In this document: piece after piece, positions 1 to 12,984 of the stretch
How positions within the stretch are numbered: position 1 is the stretch's first letter
How the letters are laid out: the number at the start of each line of letters is the position of its first letter
NCBI GenBank assembly: GCA_000827265.1
Contig: KN834792.1
Coordinates: forward strand, 427,825-491,824
Length of the DNA: 64,000 nucleotides
Source of the DNA: Collybiopsis luxurians FD-317 M1
Taxonomy: Eukaryota > Basidiomycota > Agaricomycetes > Agaricales > Omphalotaceae
Direction of reading: 5' to 3'
Program-made: the position numbers and the translations under genes
Notes under the pieces: generated by a model
Seen by the model: only the letters and a program-made list of their open reading frames with translations
What the model was told of the DNA's origin: nothing
Databases searched by the model: none

Positions 1-2302
1 CCCGCAGAAAACAGATACTTAGATGTGCAGCATGAGAAGCAAGATGTATACTTATCCTAACTGTGACTTTGCCACTGTTGACCTGGGTTCTTTGACCCAT
101 CATAGAAAAAGAATTCCCGGGTACATTCCCAAAGTGCGTCGGTCAAGGTGCTACCTTGATCTCACATTTATATTTTGCACGAAAAGAAAATGAGACAGCA
201 CTTTGATTGACTTATCATCAAATGTTGCTGTGAGTCACTGAGGCAGCTGGGAATGAGCCTAGTAAGATTTATGCTGCTCTGTCCTAAATGCGGTGGAGAA
301 TGTTATCCGAGACTCAGTACAAGCTGTCGACTCACTTTCACGTCTGATGACCTCAGCTTAGCTCCCGCCATGCACGGAATGCCCCTAGAATCATGGTACT
401 AGCTAATGTAAGAGGAGAGCTTCCAGCTACAAGAACTGCACTGAAAAATAAGTTATAAATTCGGACGTCGGTGAAGACAAGCGCCGTGAATCGAGATATG
501 ATGTATGATATGATATGATATACACGGAGCGGCCGGGAATGATCCCAGCAAACCGCCAGTCTCGTACCACTAGTAGTAGTACTACTACAGAGTTATCACC
601 TGGTAGACTACTGTAGTAGGAGTAGAGATGTTAGCAAGCCTAGATACATGAATGAAGTTTAATGTGCCTAGGTAGCAGGAATGTAATGGATCAAAAATTG
701 TTCAAGTCCAAGATGATACGATATACGCCGCCGCCGGAAATGGAGATGATAAGTTTGTGCATGCATCATTCCAGCTTTCAGATCAAACCGGAACAAAGAC
801 GAATCTGGGTCACACAGATTCATGGCATCACTAGATTCGCTGGGGAAAGTATCGGTTTTTCACGAATTGCAGTTGCGACTACAGACAGCTCGAATGTGAA
901 GATGCCTGCCACCCCGGATTCCTGTCGAAGATTATCCGCATCTCGTGGATAAGTCGTTGCAGTGGGTTTTTGCGGTTCCAAGTACTTATAAATAGTGATG
1001 TGCCGGCTGGGGCCCGGCTCAAAAGTACCGGCTACGGCTCAAAAGGCCAAGACTGAGATCTTCAGCCGGGCCCTCATAGACAGCCTGGCTCAGGCTCAGG
1101 CCCCAGCCTCAGTCCGCCATAAAAATTGATATAATATTAGTGAATGTATGTATGGTATAGCATACCCTCAATTTCACAACCTTCTATGCAAAAATTGCAT
1201 ACTGTACTTCGGCAGTCACAGGTCATAGAGCCCCCAATTTCGCCGAAATGTCACAGTGGTCACAGGTCTCAATGAGTTGGTGCCGAATTTTTTTTTACTT
1301 ATAATCAACGGACTTCAGTATTTCTCTACAACAATCCAACCAGAATTCCCCACTTGAGTTGAAACGCAAGATGTTCATTTCCAAATTTTTACTTGTATGT
1401 CTCAACTCCTCTAGCGGCTGCCTTCTCATCCACCTTGCGTCGAGCTAAATTTCAAACTGAATCTGAGTCTTTGGCATATTCTAAATCTTTTTCTTTGACT
1501 CCACTACATTCTTCCGCATCTTCCTTCACAGTCTCCCCCTCCGACAGAAGGAGTGAGAAACCCAGACACACTGAGCAAATGACCTAGACAATGATGAATG
1601 TGGTTTGTGACTCTAATTTCTCTAATTTGAACACAACCATGGGCTTTGCTTTTTTAATTAAAATTGCAAGTAATGATAGGTGGATTGTGCCACAACTTGG
1701 ACCGTGCCGCTCGCCGGCGCTACCCGGTTACATGTTAAAGCGGGAAATATTGCATGGCTGGCAATGATGTTACTTGAATTGTTGTTCTATCTTATCTACG
1801 CCCGTCTGTTCACCAATGATGCATCTTCTGAACCTCCTATAGATGTGAGTACAAAATGTCTACTATCTCTACTCTCGCCAATATGGACCTAAGGACCAGG
1901 TACACGAAATGCAGATTCCAGGAACATCACGTTTCGGCTTTCATCGAATATCTCAGCTTCTAGCCACTTTTATTCAAAGCGGTATTGATGTGTCCTTCAA
2001 AATAATCTGCTCAATAATTCCCCGATAGCGCTAAGAAAATTACAACGACGCTGAAAAGTTCCATTCAAAGTACTGCATATTGCGTACCTTAGAAAATTTG
2101 ACAGAAAGAATTCGAGCCGTCAGAATCTCGCGGTCACTTATCAGTACCGAGGCCTGAAGCCTTACCCTGAGGCACGCAGCTCTATGATACACTGAAAGGA
2201 ATCAAAGTAATATTGGCAGACTCCCCTATCCGCTCATTCTTTCAATATCGGCTCTAGAGCGCAAAGACGGAGCGCTTACGGAAATACATCAGACGTTGAG
2301 CA
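1..2302. other. Gene-poor stretch, no supported gene
   Basis: Reading frames here are short, lack conserved motifs and do not join across plausible introns. Visible simple features are a GATAT-rich microsatellite near 497-521, a self-complementary CTAGTAGTAGTACTACTAC stretch near 574-597, and a T-run near 1289. One 70-codon frame at 1680-1892 contains a hydrophobic stretch but nothing recognisable. I see no RNA gene. Confidence 0.6.
985..1115. repeat. GC-rich GGCTC-type repeat block
   Basis: An abrupt GC-rich island in AT-richer DNA. It contains the recurring words CCGGCTCAAAAG and GGCTCAGGC, with a partly self-complementary arrangement (GGGCCCGGCT near the left, AGCCGGGCCC near the middle). 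It looks like a fragment of a dispersed low-complexity repeat. Its class is not recognised and no coding frame is maintained. Confidence 0.4.
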
Positions 2303-2308
2303 TATAAA
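2303..2308 (+). promoter_or_regulatory. TATA box of the GT2 gene
   Basis: TATAAA within CATATAAAGA, about 58 bp before the chosen ATG at 2366. Spacing matches that seen for several other genes in the window. Confidence 0.5.
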
Positions 2309-2365
2309 GATACTACCGTTCTTTAATGCTCGTCCATTCTGTATCCCGTTCCAATCCTTTTCTGT

Positions 2366-5300
2366 ATGGACTACGATAGGTGCGATACATTCATGTTCCT
2401 TTCGTTACTCCTTCCAACTTCACCGCGAAATTTTTTCAAGGTGGGACGCTTTGCTACACCATCTATTCAAACAGACGCAAGGTGATGCCTGGTTCAAGCC
2501 CGACAACGAGGTCAGCTCTGGTGTCGCGGTCAGGGTTAACGATATTCCTGAATTCCGGGTTTTTCCCTACGAAAACATTGCACTGGAACCGTTCGAGGTG
2601 AAGAAATCTCAATGAAAGTATTTTCTCTTCTACAACTGGCTGTCTTCTTTATGTAGGCCGCTGTTACTCTGCTAAATCCAGTTGTCGCTGTAAAAGTGCG
2701 AAATGCAGCGGCGCATGCTGCTCTTGCCGAGATGTACGTGTATTCTTCCATTTATCAGGCTATCTACAGTTGTACGATTGCTGGCGTGCAACCTTCATTT
2801 GACTACTCTGCGATCGTTCCTTCCGCTCATTCTTATTTCTTCCCTCCCTTCATTCCCACTAACACCCAAACCCTTGACAACCCGCTTTTCGTTGATACCA
2901 TCCTGCACGTGTTATCTCTTGATTTCTTGGCTCGATATATCACTGTCCTCGATTCAGCTCCCAAGATGACAGTTGTATCTTTGTGGATACGGATACTCGC
3001 ATACAAGTACTGGAGACGATGTCTATGCTTCCGCAAGCCGACAAGGAGCAGTGTGCTGCCTTCATTGTAAGTCTAGGATCTCGGCTCCAGGTCTCTGAAG
3101 CTAAACTTCCTCGATACGCGCAGAGAGATGAACGGGTTCTCGTAATTTGGTCGGACTCTTTGCATAATATCATCCCAGTATACCAAGACCTAGAAGAGCG
3201 ATTGATCAAGCTTCTGTGGCGTCCTGCACCCGGGAGTGGTACTCCTACACCCATAGCTTCATCGACGACTGAGACAGAAATTCCGACCGCTTTCCACCCC
3301 CTCTCTCGTGATGACTTGAAAGCGGAACTGGCCAAGCAACAGGGTGACATCGACGAAGATGTTGGCGGTGGCTCCAACTCCACTCCTTCGCCTCGAGAAA
3401 GCCAAAATGACGCTGAAGCTTTGGAAGACCAGGCTGAGGAGAAGAGGCCGGTACAGATTCTAGCTTCCGTCTATACCGGCGTTAGTGCAGGTTTGGCATT
3501 GGGTGCGTGGACATTCACTTTGGCCAGATCTCATGATTTGTTCTGTGGCTAATCTTCTTCTACTCGTGCCTTAGTATTTATGGGTGCGAGTATCGGTAAG
3601 CGATATTGTTTCAGCTGAGTTTGAACTCAAATGAATGTCGATGACAGCAAGAGTATTGCAAGAATGGATATTGGACGGTGGCTCTGCCCGACTCGCTCTC
3701 TTCATAACGCTACCGTTTCTATATTGCGTTTCTCTTGTCAGTCGCTTTTTCTTCCTGGATATGCTACTCAGTCTCATTGGAATTTGTAGTTTTTTACTCT
3801 GCAGATTATTCAGAATATTGCCATGGCGTAGGTTTCTCTCCGGCCAGATTTCGCCCTCGAGGGTCTAACCAACACCGCAGGATCGGACCTATTGCACACT
3901 TTCACACCAACTCAAAGTATTTCTCGGCAGTCAAACCTCACCCAAACAGGGCTGTTGACAGCAACTTGCCTCACATCACTATTCAAATGCCGGTCTACAA
4001 GGAGAATCTTGAAAGCGTGCTGTAAGGACAACAATGGCTATCACTCCACGAGTTGACTCTGATGTAACTCATTTTAAGGACGCCTTCCATTCAATCTATC
4101 AAGCGAGCGATGCAGACGTACGCGAGACAAGGGGGAAGCTCTGCACTGTTCATCAATGATGATGGATTACGTTCTCTTCCGCCCTCCGAACGAAATGAGC
4201 GTATCGCCTATTATGCCGAACAGAATATTGGGTGGGTCGCAAGACCCGTTCACAGTGACGCCTCAGATGGTTTCAAACGCGCCGGACGCTTCAAGAAAGC
4301 TTCTAACATGAATTATGGTCAGCCTTCCCCCACACCCCGACGCAACATTTTATTTAATTGAGTGACCCTTAGCTTTGGCCCTGTCCCAAAAGCTCGAACG
4401 ACACTTGTTGAAGTTGATGGCCGAGCAGAATGTCGAATCCCGAAGAGAGAGTACTGGGAACTCGTCTTTAAACAAGAACCGCTTCAGTTCCTTCGGCCGC
4501 TACGGACTGCATTACCAAAGTTTTGATGAGTCTGGAGGTCCCTCGGAGATCAAGGAATTGAATAATGTTGAAGATCTGGAGGAGAAGGCATTGAACCTGG
4601 CGATAGAAGAGGTTTACGAAGCAACGGACCGCAAATTTTTGCCATGGGCAGCGAATGGAAAGGCATGCAGGATAGGAGAGATCATCCTATTGGTCGATAG
4701 TGATACGAAGGTCCCGTCAGACTGTCTAAGAGACGCTGCTCGGGAAATGAAATCGTCACCCACCGTTGCCATCATTCAACACGAATCCGGTGAGTCGATT
4801 GGTTGCTGTGGACAGAGTCGGATGTCGGACAGCCGTTAATTTCAGGATTGACAGACATACTCAAGGTGGCGCATCATTATTTCGAGAACGGCATGGCATA
4901 CCTTACACATAGAGCTACTCGAACAATTTCCGTAGGTGAGTAAACAAGCCAAGCCAAAATTCATTCGAGGTTTTAGGCTGATCAATGTTCTGCAGCGTGC
5001 GCGAACGGAGAGGTTCCTCCTTTTATGGGCCATAACGCGTACGCCAGAAAATTGTCTGTCGATGTTCTTGTATTAAAGTTTTTGACCAGATTTTTACGAT
5101 GGAGTGCCATACAGGATGCAGCTTTTGTTAACTCCGCGGACGGCGTCAAAAAGTTCTGGTCAGAATCCAACGTTTCCGAAGATTTTGATATGGCATTAAG
5201 ACTTCTCCGCCAGGGGTACATCCTCAGGTAAGGCCGTTTACGATTTGTCAGGTTCTGAATGTCATCGGAATCAATGATAGATGGGCAACATATTCGAATG

Positions 5301-6441
5301 GAGAATTCAAAGAGGGCGTCTCACTCACTGTCGAAGATGAAAAGAATCGTTGGCAGAAATACGCCTATGGGTGTAGCGAGTAAGCTGTCGACTCTGGAGA
5401 TTAGGTCTGAAGCTGATAATCTTGTGGCAGAATTCTTTTCAATCCCGTTCAACAATGGCTTCGTCGGGGTCCTATTACACCGCTGATCTTCCAGTTCATG
5501 CAGTCGAGGGCGCCCCTGCATTACAAGCTCTCTACTCTAGCTTGTATGTTCCCGTGCCATTCTATAAAAGCTGTTCAGTTATTGACTCCCTTAACGCAGA
5601 CATATCCTCGTATTGTTAGTCAGCTCATCTTTTTGGGTACCAGTATTGACCACGCGTTCGATACAGATGGAATTGCTGCTTCTCTCACTATTGCAGTGAT
5701 AAACTACATTCTGCTTGGATTCCAATTCCCGGTGGATGGCTTTTATACGCACGATTTCGAAATCTGGCTGGCTTGCATTGTTGTATTCTTTGGCTCTGGT
5801 AGCGTGGGGTACTCTTTGTTTGAGTATCGTGTAGGATCGAGATCCTTGGTAAGGAAAATTGTGCCACTGTGCGAATAGCACAAGCTGATATTGTCAAGGC
5901 TGCCAGCTTTTATCGAAATTTGATTTGGATACCTATGTTGTGAGTACATCTTCGGGGAATATAGAACATCATCTTAGATTCTTTTAGTTTTGTCTTCTTC
6001 ACCGGTCTAGCTATCCCTCTCTCCCAGGCTATACTAGCGCACATGTTCTCATACAATATTTCCTGGTCTGCAACCGTAAAAGAGGTCCGGCGCTCAAACT
6101 TTTTCACAGAAATACCTCAAATATTCAATAGGTGACCCTTCTCTTCTTTTTGACCGGTTCTTTGCAGAGCTCACTGCGCTCGGCGCAATTTCAGATTTTG
6201 GTTCCCCCTGCTAGTGTCCTTTACGATCTTAGTAGGCGTCGTATTGTGCAGCACCTCCCTTGTTCCCATTGGATTCAGAGTTGCAGGGTCCTCTTGGGGG
6301 GTCATCCTTCCCGTTGTGTGAGTGCCATGATTTAACATCTACAACCATGGGCCTGAAATTCCCCTTATCAGGATGGATGCTGGCTGCCATCTGCTGTTCC
6401 CGGTGCGAAAAAATTCTAGATCGAGGCGCTCGTATTACTAA
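2366..6441 (+). CDS. Family 2 glycosyltransferase, multi-TM, plasma-membrane type
   Basis: A multi-exon gene of roughly 900 or more residues. The start is chosen because a tiny exon MDYDR splices (intron 2380-2440) onto WDALLHHLFKQTQ and DAWFKPDNEV, the N-terminus I associate with a conserved basidiomycete GT2 family. Next comes a conserved N-terminal module (ADKEQCAAF, PRYAQRDERVLVIW) and a first membrane region near 3470-3830. The catalytic domain follows, with MPVYKENLESVL, INDDGLRSLP and NIGWVARP, the DxD-like VDSDTKVP near 4690, the ED of NVSEDFDMALRLL near 5175, and a QQWLRRG segment near 5448 in the position of the QxxRW motif. C-terminal transmembrane segments run to 6441. The family transfers a sugar from a nucleotide sugar, probably onto a polysaccharide. 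Donor and product are unknown. The intron before CIFVDTDTR (about 2732-2968) is unusually long, and my exon borders there are the least certain. Confidence 0.85.
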
Positions 6442-6996
6442 ATTGAACCTTACTACAGGTGGTATTGAACCCCTGGTTGATGGTATTCTTGTACTAATGA
6501 TAGCTACGTAACTTGGGTCCCTGTACCAGTCGCATACTCGTAGTACCTAATTTAGCATGCGATAGTACGTTTTGACACGGATATTTTCGGCCCGTTTGCG
6601 TCCGACAGCTGGGGTCCGAAGCTGCGATGAGGACGAATCTGTAGTCAGAGAGTTCCCGACTGGTGCGTGGACGCCAGAAATGAACAAAGGAAGGCTATTT
6701 GTTCTGAATTTGTTCTGAATACAAGTGTCCGGTCAATCACGGGCATTGGCGAGAACGCGTTTGTCAGATGATAAGGAAATTCTTCCGAAAATTGAAAGCT
6801 GCATTGAAAATTCGAGAGATTTATACCTTGTAAGAAGAAATACCTTAAGATACCTAGAGCAGATTCAGAAATGAGCAAGGAAAAATACGGGATCGCGGAG
6901 TAGTGCGATTTCGGTGCGCGGTCCCACGTCGGAAGCGGTTCTGACATCACACATCAATGACGTTCCGTACAACTCGTACTACGTCAAACTACGAGG
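6442..6996. other. Intergenic, no gene
   Basis: Spacer of about 555 bp between the GT2 gene and the phosphate carrier. It includes a short direct duplication TTTGTTCTGAA near 6699-6720. No supported coding frame on either strand. Confidence 0.6.
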
Positions 6997-7003
6997 TATA
7001 TAA
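6997..7003 (+). promoter_or_regulatory. TATA box of the phosphate carrier gene
   Basis: TATATAA, about 43 bp upstream of the ATG at 7040. Confidence 0.5.
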
Positions 7004-7039
7004 CCTAACCGTTACTGATAGTTCCTTCTCTCATCTTCC

Positions 7040-8304
7040 ATGTCCGACTCACTCAAAACCCGTCCTTTTGTGATACCCCAGTTCACGCCTAGGGACTATG
7101 GCTCTTTCTTCCTAGCTGGTACGCTCAATCTATCTTCAGGTTGAGAATTTGCGTCTAATATAGTTGTACTAAGGTGCCTTGTGTTGCACGTATGTCCCAT
7201 AATCTAAATCAAAGGATAGAATGCTGATATGAAGAGTAGGATAAGTCATGGAGCAATGACTCGTACGTCATCCCAAGTATCTGTAGAGGGAACGATCCAA
7301 CTAACTGATCTTTTCAGCCATTGATGTCGTCAAAACGCGTATTCAAATCGATCCGAAATACAAGCCGTTTGGTTTTGTATCTGGCACCAGATATCTAATT
7401 GCCAACGAAGGGCCCGCTGCCTTGCTCACGGGATTCGGTCCAACTGCAGTCGGTTACCTTGCACAAGGAGGTGCCAAATTTGCAGGTTACGAGTACTGGA
7501 AGAAATACTTTGTGACGATTGCTGGAGACCAGGAGACTGCGGTCAAATATCGAACTGCGATATACCTCGGTGCTGCAAGTGTTGCAGAGTGGGTTTGATC
7601 GTCGTTACAGTTTGAACCTAGTCACTCATCCTCGAGGTTCCAGATTCTTCGCAGACATTCTTCTCACACCTTTAGAAGCTACAAGAATAAGAATGGTCTC
7701 AGAACGCGGTTACGCAACGGGTCTTGTATCAGGTTTTACACGGCTAGCCAGCGAAGGAGGAGTGTCTCAGCTTTATGCCGGATTTATACCCATTCTCTGC
7801 AAACAAATACCTTATGCCATTGGTCAATTCACAGTAAACGAGTTTTGCCACGAGCTTGCATTACGGAATATGTCAGAAGAAACCAAACGAAATCTGTCGA
7901 ATATGTCCAAACTCTCGATCTCTTTGGGAAGCGGAATAATTGCAGGTTTCGCTGCAGCGGTTCTATCTCACCCCGCTGATACTTTATTAAGTCAAATAAA
8001 CAAAGGTCATGGTCCGAAAGGATCGATGGTTTACCGTCTGACGGCACTTGCGAAGGAGGCAGGATTTAAGGTGAGCTTCGACTCGAAAGTCCTCGCAATC
8101 GTAAATACTGAAGGACTTCAGGGTTTGTTTGCCGGTCTGGGCCCGAGGATGATAATGACCGCTGGATTAGTGTCCTCACAGGTAAATTCCTGACTTGCTA
8201 GTTATTCAATCCCGATTGTGACTTTTTGTTTCCAGTTCTTGATGTATGGTGCTATTAAGGATGCGCTTGGTGCTCCGCCTGGCCTCGAGATTCACAAGGA
8301 GTAG
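7040..8304 (+). CDS. Mitochondrial phosphate carrier (Mir1/Pic2 type, SLC25)
   Basis: Imports phosphate across the inner mitochondrial membrane for ATP synthesis; some family members also carry copper. The spliced product begins MSDSLKTRPFVIPQFTPRDY and has three mitochondrial-carrier repeats. Their signatures are PIDVVKTRIQ (repeat 1), PLEATRIRMVSE (repeat 2) and HPADTLLSQIN (repeat 3), the usual PxD/E-x-x-K/R type with the third degenerate, as is common in phosphate carriers. Family-typical segments GPTAVGYLAQGGAKFAGYEY and QIPYAIGQFTVNE are present. The first part is split by several short introns (7130-7320). Later introns lie near 7590-7650, 8070-8110 and 8180-8235. Ends GLEIHKE. About 300 residues, normal for the family. 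No defect seen. Confidence 0.92.
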
Positions 8305-8880
8305 AGACTTTCAATATAGTTCCGTAGATTCTTAGACAATGTATAAGTTAATTCGTATAATAATGAGTAAGGTATCCCATAATAATCGAGTCTTCCATTG
8401 TAGGAGCAAAGGTCAAAAGAGTAGTATCCGCCTGGATAACCAGCAGTTGGCTGTTTCGGCAGCGGGCGGCAGAATGCGGCCAGATTCGGGATAATCACGA
8501 ACGTACTCCTTTTGAATTTTTCGAGTGTCGAGTCCGAGTAGGAATACATTACCCCAAAAGCGTAAGCCCTTGAGTTCGCGGCGAGACTGTTGCGTTTGGG
8601 CAAGGGCTGAACAGAATGACGCGTCACGTGCTAATCATCTGATAATCAGATGACCCAAGATCGTAGCATCGAGTGATCCTTTGAGCTCTCACTTTCTTTA
8701 TTTCGTTGCCATGCAATTATCCTTGACCTCTCATTCTTTTAAGTATCATTCTTCAAGCTCTGTTATGAATGGAGTTGCTAGGCACGTATGAATCACAAAG
8801 CGCAAAAAGACTCGATGCTTTCCCTTTGACCGCTTGTCAGAGGAATTTGATGCCCATTGTCTTTCTTTACACCTCGAGGG
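8305..8880. other. Intergenic, no gene
   Basis: A frame of about 110 codons on the - strand (8292-8627) overlaps the carrier 3' end and shows no motif; I do not call it. The right part is presumed promoter and leader of the kinase gene. Confidence 0.5.
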
Positions 8881-8888
8881 TATAAAAG
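8881..8888 (+). promoter_or_regulatory. TATA box of the checkpoint kinase gene
   Basis: TATAAAAG, 52 bp before the ATG at 8933, followed by a pyrimidine-rich leader (CTTTCTCTCTCTCACT). Confidence 0.6.
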
Positions 8889-8932
8889 CGCCCCCAAAAG
8901 TCATCCTCTTCTACAACTTTCTCTCTCTCACT

Positions 8933-11291
8933 ATGAGCTCATACTCTTCTGAATGCTCGAGTGGCACCGATGATGATCGCAGTGTGCCACAGACTCCCAA
9001 CGAAGAGCCTGAAATTCTCACTCAACCAAACGACGACCCACCAGAGCCACCCGTCGAGTACAATCCCTTTGCTTGGGGTCATCTTTTTCCGGTCTTTCCA
9101 GGCGAGAAACGGAAGCAGATAGACCTTCTCAGGGGCAAAACGAAATACTGTATCGGTCGTAACCCAAAAAACGACATAGTGTTCAACATCATATACATAA
9201 GCAAGTAAATTCTCAATGACGGCCTCCTGATGTTGACTTTTTTGCTCTCGATAGGCGGTCTTCATGCAGAAATCAATTGGGATGGGTCCACGGCCACATT
9301 GCAAGATGTATCGCTCAATGGGACATTCGTGGGTGGTTTGTTACCACGTTCGGTGGAGAGATTTTAGTCACACTCCGCAGGTCAATGAAGAACGAGTTGG
9401 CCGCACCTTTTGGCGTATCCTAGAAGATGGAACCAGGATCCAATTCGGTTTGGGCGAAGACGCAGATTTGCGTATGTCTGTCCAGTGTGTGTTTCGCATT
9501 GACCTGACATTGACCGAATCACTTTTCAGGTTATTGGTTTCGGCTTCCGCCAACCCGTCAGCAGCCGGAGCAAGGATTCGAAGCTTCATACGATCTTTGC
9601 AGACAAATATTAGGTTCAGGCAGCGATGGACATGTGGAGAAATGCCTGGAGCGCTCAACTGCTAAATGTTGGGCAGCAAAAATCATACCCAAATTCAGTA
9701 ATGATGGTACTCCAACGGGTCCTCGTGTTGCACAGGAAATTTCCATCTTAAAGAGGCTTAGCCATCCCAATGTTTGTCATCTCAAAGAGACTTTTGATGA
9801 AACGCAGTATAGTGCGTTTTTCATTCCTTTTCTTTTTTAATTTCCATCCTCCCCCCTCATCTTGATATGCTTCGTAGTTTTAATTCTGGAGCTTTTCGAC
9901 CGTGGTGATCTCAATAAGTATATCACTTCTTCGAAAAAACCCCTAAGCAAGTCATGCCAGATCTTTAACTTTTGCCAGACTTACGCCCTCGTTGTTTAGG
10001 CGAAGATGTTATTCAGCACATCACTTATCAGCTCTGCCTCGCGGTTTCGGTAGATCATTCTCTTGAGACGTTGCGTGCGCTTTCTTATCTTGTTTTTCAT
10101 CTAGTACGTCCACAGTCTAGGAATCACTCATCGTGATTTGAAGCCTCAAGTTCGTGGTGTAGTTAATCAGTATCTGGTCTGACGTTCATACTCTCGCAGA
10201 ATATTCTCCTTACGGAGGATAACCCTCCAAATGTGAAAGTTGCAGACTTTGGTCTTTCAAAATTTGTCGATGCCCAAAACAAATTGACGGTTCGTCTCAT
10301 TTCTCTACTTCTTGTCGCCATCACTAATTCAGACACAAGACTAAATGCGGTACTCCGGCTTTCGTCGCCCCAGAGGTCATTAGCCAGGGACACTACGACA
10401 ACCTCGTTGATAGCTGGAGTATCGGTCTCATCGTTTTCCATATGTATGTTTCCGAGCGCGTTTTTTCACTGCTAGCCATTGAGGAATACTCTTCAGGCTG
10501 ACCATGGGCGGTTTTCCATTTGCTGTCAACAAAGATCAATCTCTTCCCACCGTCTTTCTACAGGGTGACCGAAAGATACGGATTTCGGACGGACTGAAGG
10601 AACTCTATCCTACGAGTAAGTCTTAGACTGAATTCTTCGCTGTCTGCAGTCTCTGATGGTTTCTCCTTTGACAGTCATCGACTTCATTCAGAATCTGCTT
10701 GTTATCGATCCAACACAGCGAATCTCTGTCACCGATGCTCTAAATCACCCTTGGCTCCGACAATATGTAGACAGAACTCATCGTGACTCAAGAGCCGACC
10801 AGAGCTTGGGAAAGTTAGAACCGTCCGATGCAGAAACGGAAGGCTCTGGAAGCAATATCACGGACGAACCCGACTCCACTGCCTTCTCTCGCAGTTTCAG
10901 ATCTCTGGAGATCACTGCTAAACCTTTGAATCGCGCAGGTTTTCTATCACTACCCAACAACCTTGGCTCTGAAGCTGGGGAGGTTACACCTACTACTTCT
11001 AGGGGGAATTCTCGAACTTTGCGCCCTTCTTACACCCCGGGCGTGGCGAAAAGGGAACGAGGGACTGGTAGCGTTCGAGGACCAAATGGTCCTAGGAAAA
11101 GGGCTTACGAAGAGCTGACCGAGGTTCAAGAGGGAGAAGAGGTTGATGATAATACAGCAGGTGACGTATCGACAGGTGGAGACGGTGGTGTTCAGCCTTC
11201 GCCATCGAAACGTTCCCGCACGACCACTATTCAACGCCAAAAAGGCGAGTCCGCGAATAGCACAAATCCGACCTCCACGAATCGACTATAA
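8933..11291 (+). CDS. chk2: FHA-domain Ser/Thr checkpoint kinase (Chk2/Cds1/Rad53 type)
   Basis: Transduces DNA-damage or replication-stress signals in the nucleus. The acidic N-terminus carries a lone TQ (ILTQPND). The FHA domain (about residues 65-145) shows [23 protein letters not shown] and LNGTFVNEERVG, the phosphothreonine-binding layout. The kinase domain follows with a glycine loop GSGSDGHV, the lysine in [32 protein letters not shown] and [10 protein letters not shown]. The C-terminus is Ser/Thr-rich with basic nuclear-localisation-like clusters ([20 protein letters not shown]). FHA followed by kinase defines the Chk2/Cds1 class. Introns at 9201-9254 and 9947-9999 must use GC donors (GCAAGT) to keep the FHA and kinase motifs in frame. 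Further short introns occur near 9329-9380, 9473-9530, 9810-9876, 10050-10105, 10150-10200, 10290-10345, 10440-10498 and 10615-10673. Confidence 0.9.
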
Positions 11292-12193
11292 TTCTTCTCC
11301 CATGATTCCGTGATCATTTATATTCTTGTTGCTCGCGTTACCCTCATCATTTACTAGGTAGGCTAAGTAGGCTAACTGGTTTATGTCACTTGATATTGTT
11401 TCCTTCCTGGTATGGCACAGTGAGTACAGCCCTCGTGTCCACCTCCTATACACATGCCGTGCTATATTTTTGAAGGCCTCAGCGCCGACCCAAATTGCTC
11501 AGTCATTGACTTGCAAATTGATCTCCATTCGTTCATATTGCACGGCTTACCAGGGTACTCTGGAAAAAGAAGAGAAGCAATGATTGTATGGACTATGAGG
11601 TCGTGTTCACCGTTCAACACCGATGACTTTGGAGAATCATTCCAAGTCAGTTTTTATCGATGATTGGAGGTGCATAGATGTCGCTCCTATTTCGAGGGTG
11701 TTTGCATACTCCCAGAATCCCAGTTCACTGTTGAAACTTCAAAATAATGTGATTACATTGACAGCTGCAGTCCCGCTGTTCATAGAGGTGTCTACGGACA
11801 CGGGCTTAACGAGCTCAACACAAATATTGAATGGTTGCAAGTGTGGCGTCTACCTATGCAATTTCTCTTCCCCATAAGGCCGTTCAAAACCCACGTCCAA
11901 TTCAAAAACTAATGTGATAAATGGATCCGAGGATTGACGAGAAATCAGATAGATGATTTCGCTAATTGACACGTTTTGCAGACAAGCTGTTCCTCCTTCC
12001 ATCTTGGTTCTCCGATGTAATTAACGCACTTCGGGCACAATACCAATGCAATAGCTGGTTTTCACTTACTTCTCTGCTTACAGGAAACTCGGGCATGTTC
12101 AGTACCTGGGTCCAACGATGGATTCCTTAAGTACTGGAACCTCCAGGCTTTGCTTTCACAATCCAAAGTTTCTAACCACAGCAACAAATCGAA
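11292..12193. other. Intergenic, no supported gene
   Basis: Three overlapping frames of 66-84 codons on the + strand (11383-11877) show no conserved motif and no coherent splicing. Nothing else recognised in about 900 bp. Confidence 0.55.
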
Positions 12194-12984
12194 ATGCCTC
12201 CAGTCGTCTCATTCATCACCTTCCCCGTTTCCGCCACCTTCCAAAAGGACAGAGAGTCCGCTAGGGCCGACATCGCAGAAGTCGCCAAGGTCGACGGTAT
12301 CGTTGGGTGGGGACATTCGTTTCTCGATAAGAGATGTTGCACTCAAGCTTTCCTGAATATCTAGCACGTACGTCGGCCTCCAAGTTGAGGAGGAAGGTGC
12401 CAAGCACGGATACCTCATCTCTAGTGAGTTGCATTACATCTAATAAGCAATCGTGGGTTACTTACAACGCCTTTGCTTCCTTTCCTTTAGCCTGGGAATC
12501 AGTCGAGAAACTCAAGGCCTTCAGAGCCAGCCACGGAGAGAAATTCGCCGGTATCCTCAACAAACTCGCCAGCGGAGAGATTCAGCGATACTCCTTCATC
12601 GGTTCCTCCGATAAGATTCCTGAGCCCGCATTCCATTCCCCCGTCACCGAATTGATTGTCGGCAAACCCAAGGCCGGATCTTCTGGTGACGCCTTCAAGG
12701 CTGCAGCCCTCAAGATGAGCGATGCTCTCAACGCCAAGGGCCACGCCTGCGCTATCGGCGAGGACATCGATGGATCAGGGGCCTACCTCCTTGCCGCTGG
12801 TTGGTCGAGCTCAAAGGTATGTTGATAACTTTTACTCATTCCAAGTTTCGATCTTACTTTGACGAATGTAAAGGAACACTGGGACGAAATTGCCAAACAC
12901 GGCGACATCACGACTATCAACGATGAAATCAAGAGCATTGCTGACATCACCGTCACCCACGTCAGCTTGGAGAAGCGCACTTAA
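12194..12984 (+). CDS. ABM-like dimeric alpha/beta-barrel protein, copy 1
   Basis: About 200 residues from four exons (12194-12306, 12365-12423, 12491-12816, 12874-12984). Splicing restores MPPVVSFITFPVSATF, then TYVGLQVEEEGAKHGYLIS, TWESVEKLKAF, and an ending ITVTHVSLEKRT. The layout suggests two ferredoxin-like halves, each with a Trp-containing segment (TWESVEKLK; AAGWSSSKEHWDEI), as in the antibiotic-biosynthesis-monooxygenase / dimeric alpha-beta-barrel superfamily. This is a fold-level inference; enzymatic activity and substrate are unknown. It is followed 355 bp later by a diverged paralogue in the same orientation with matching exon structure. No signal peptide is visible. Confidence 0.75.
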
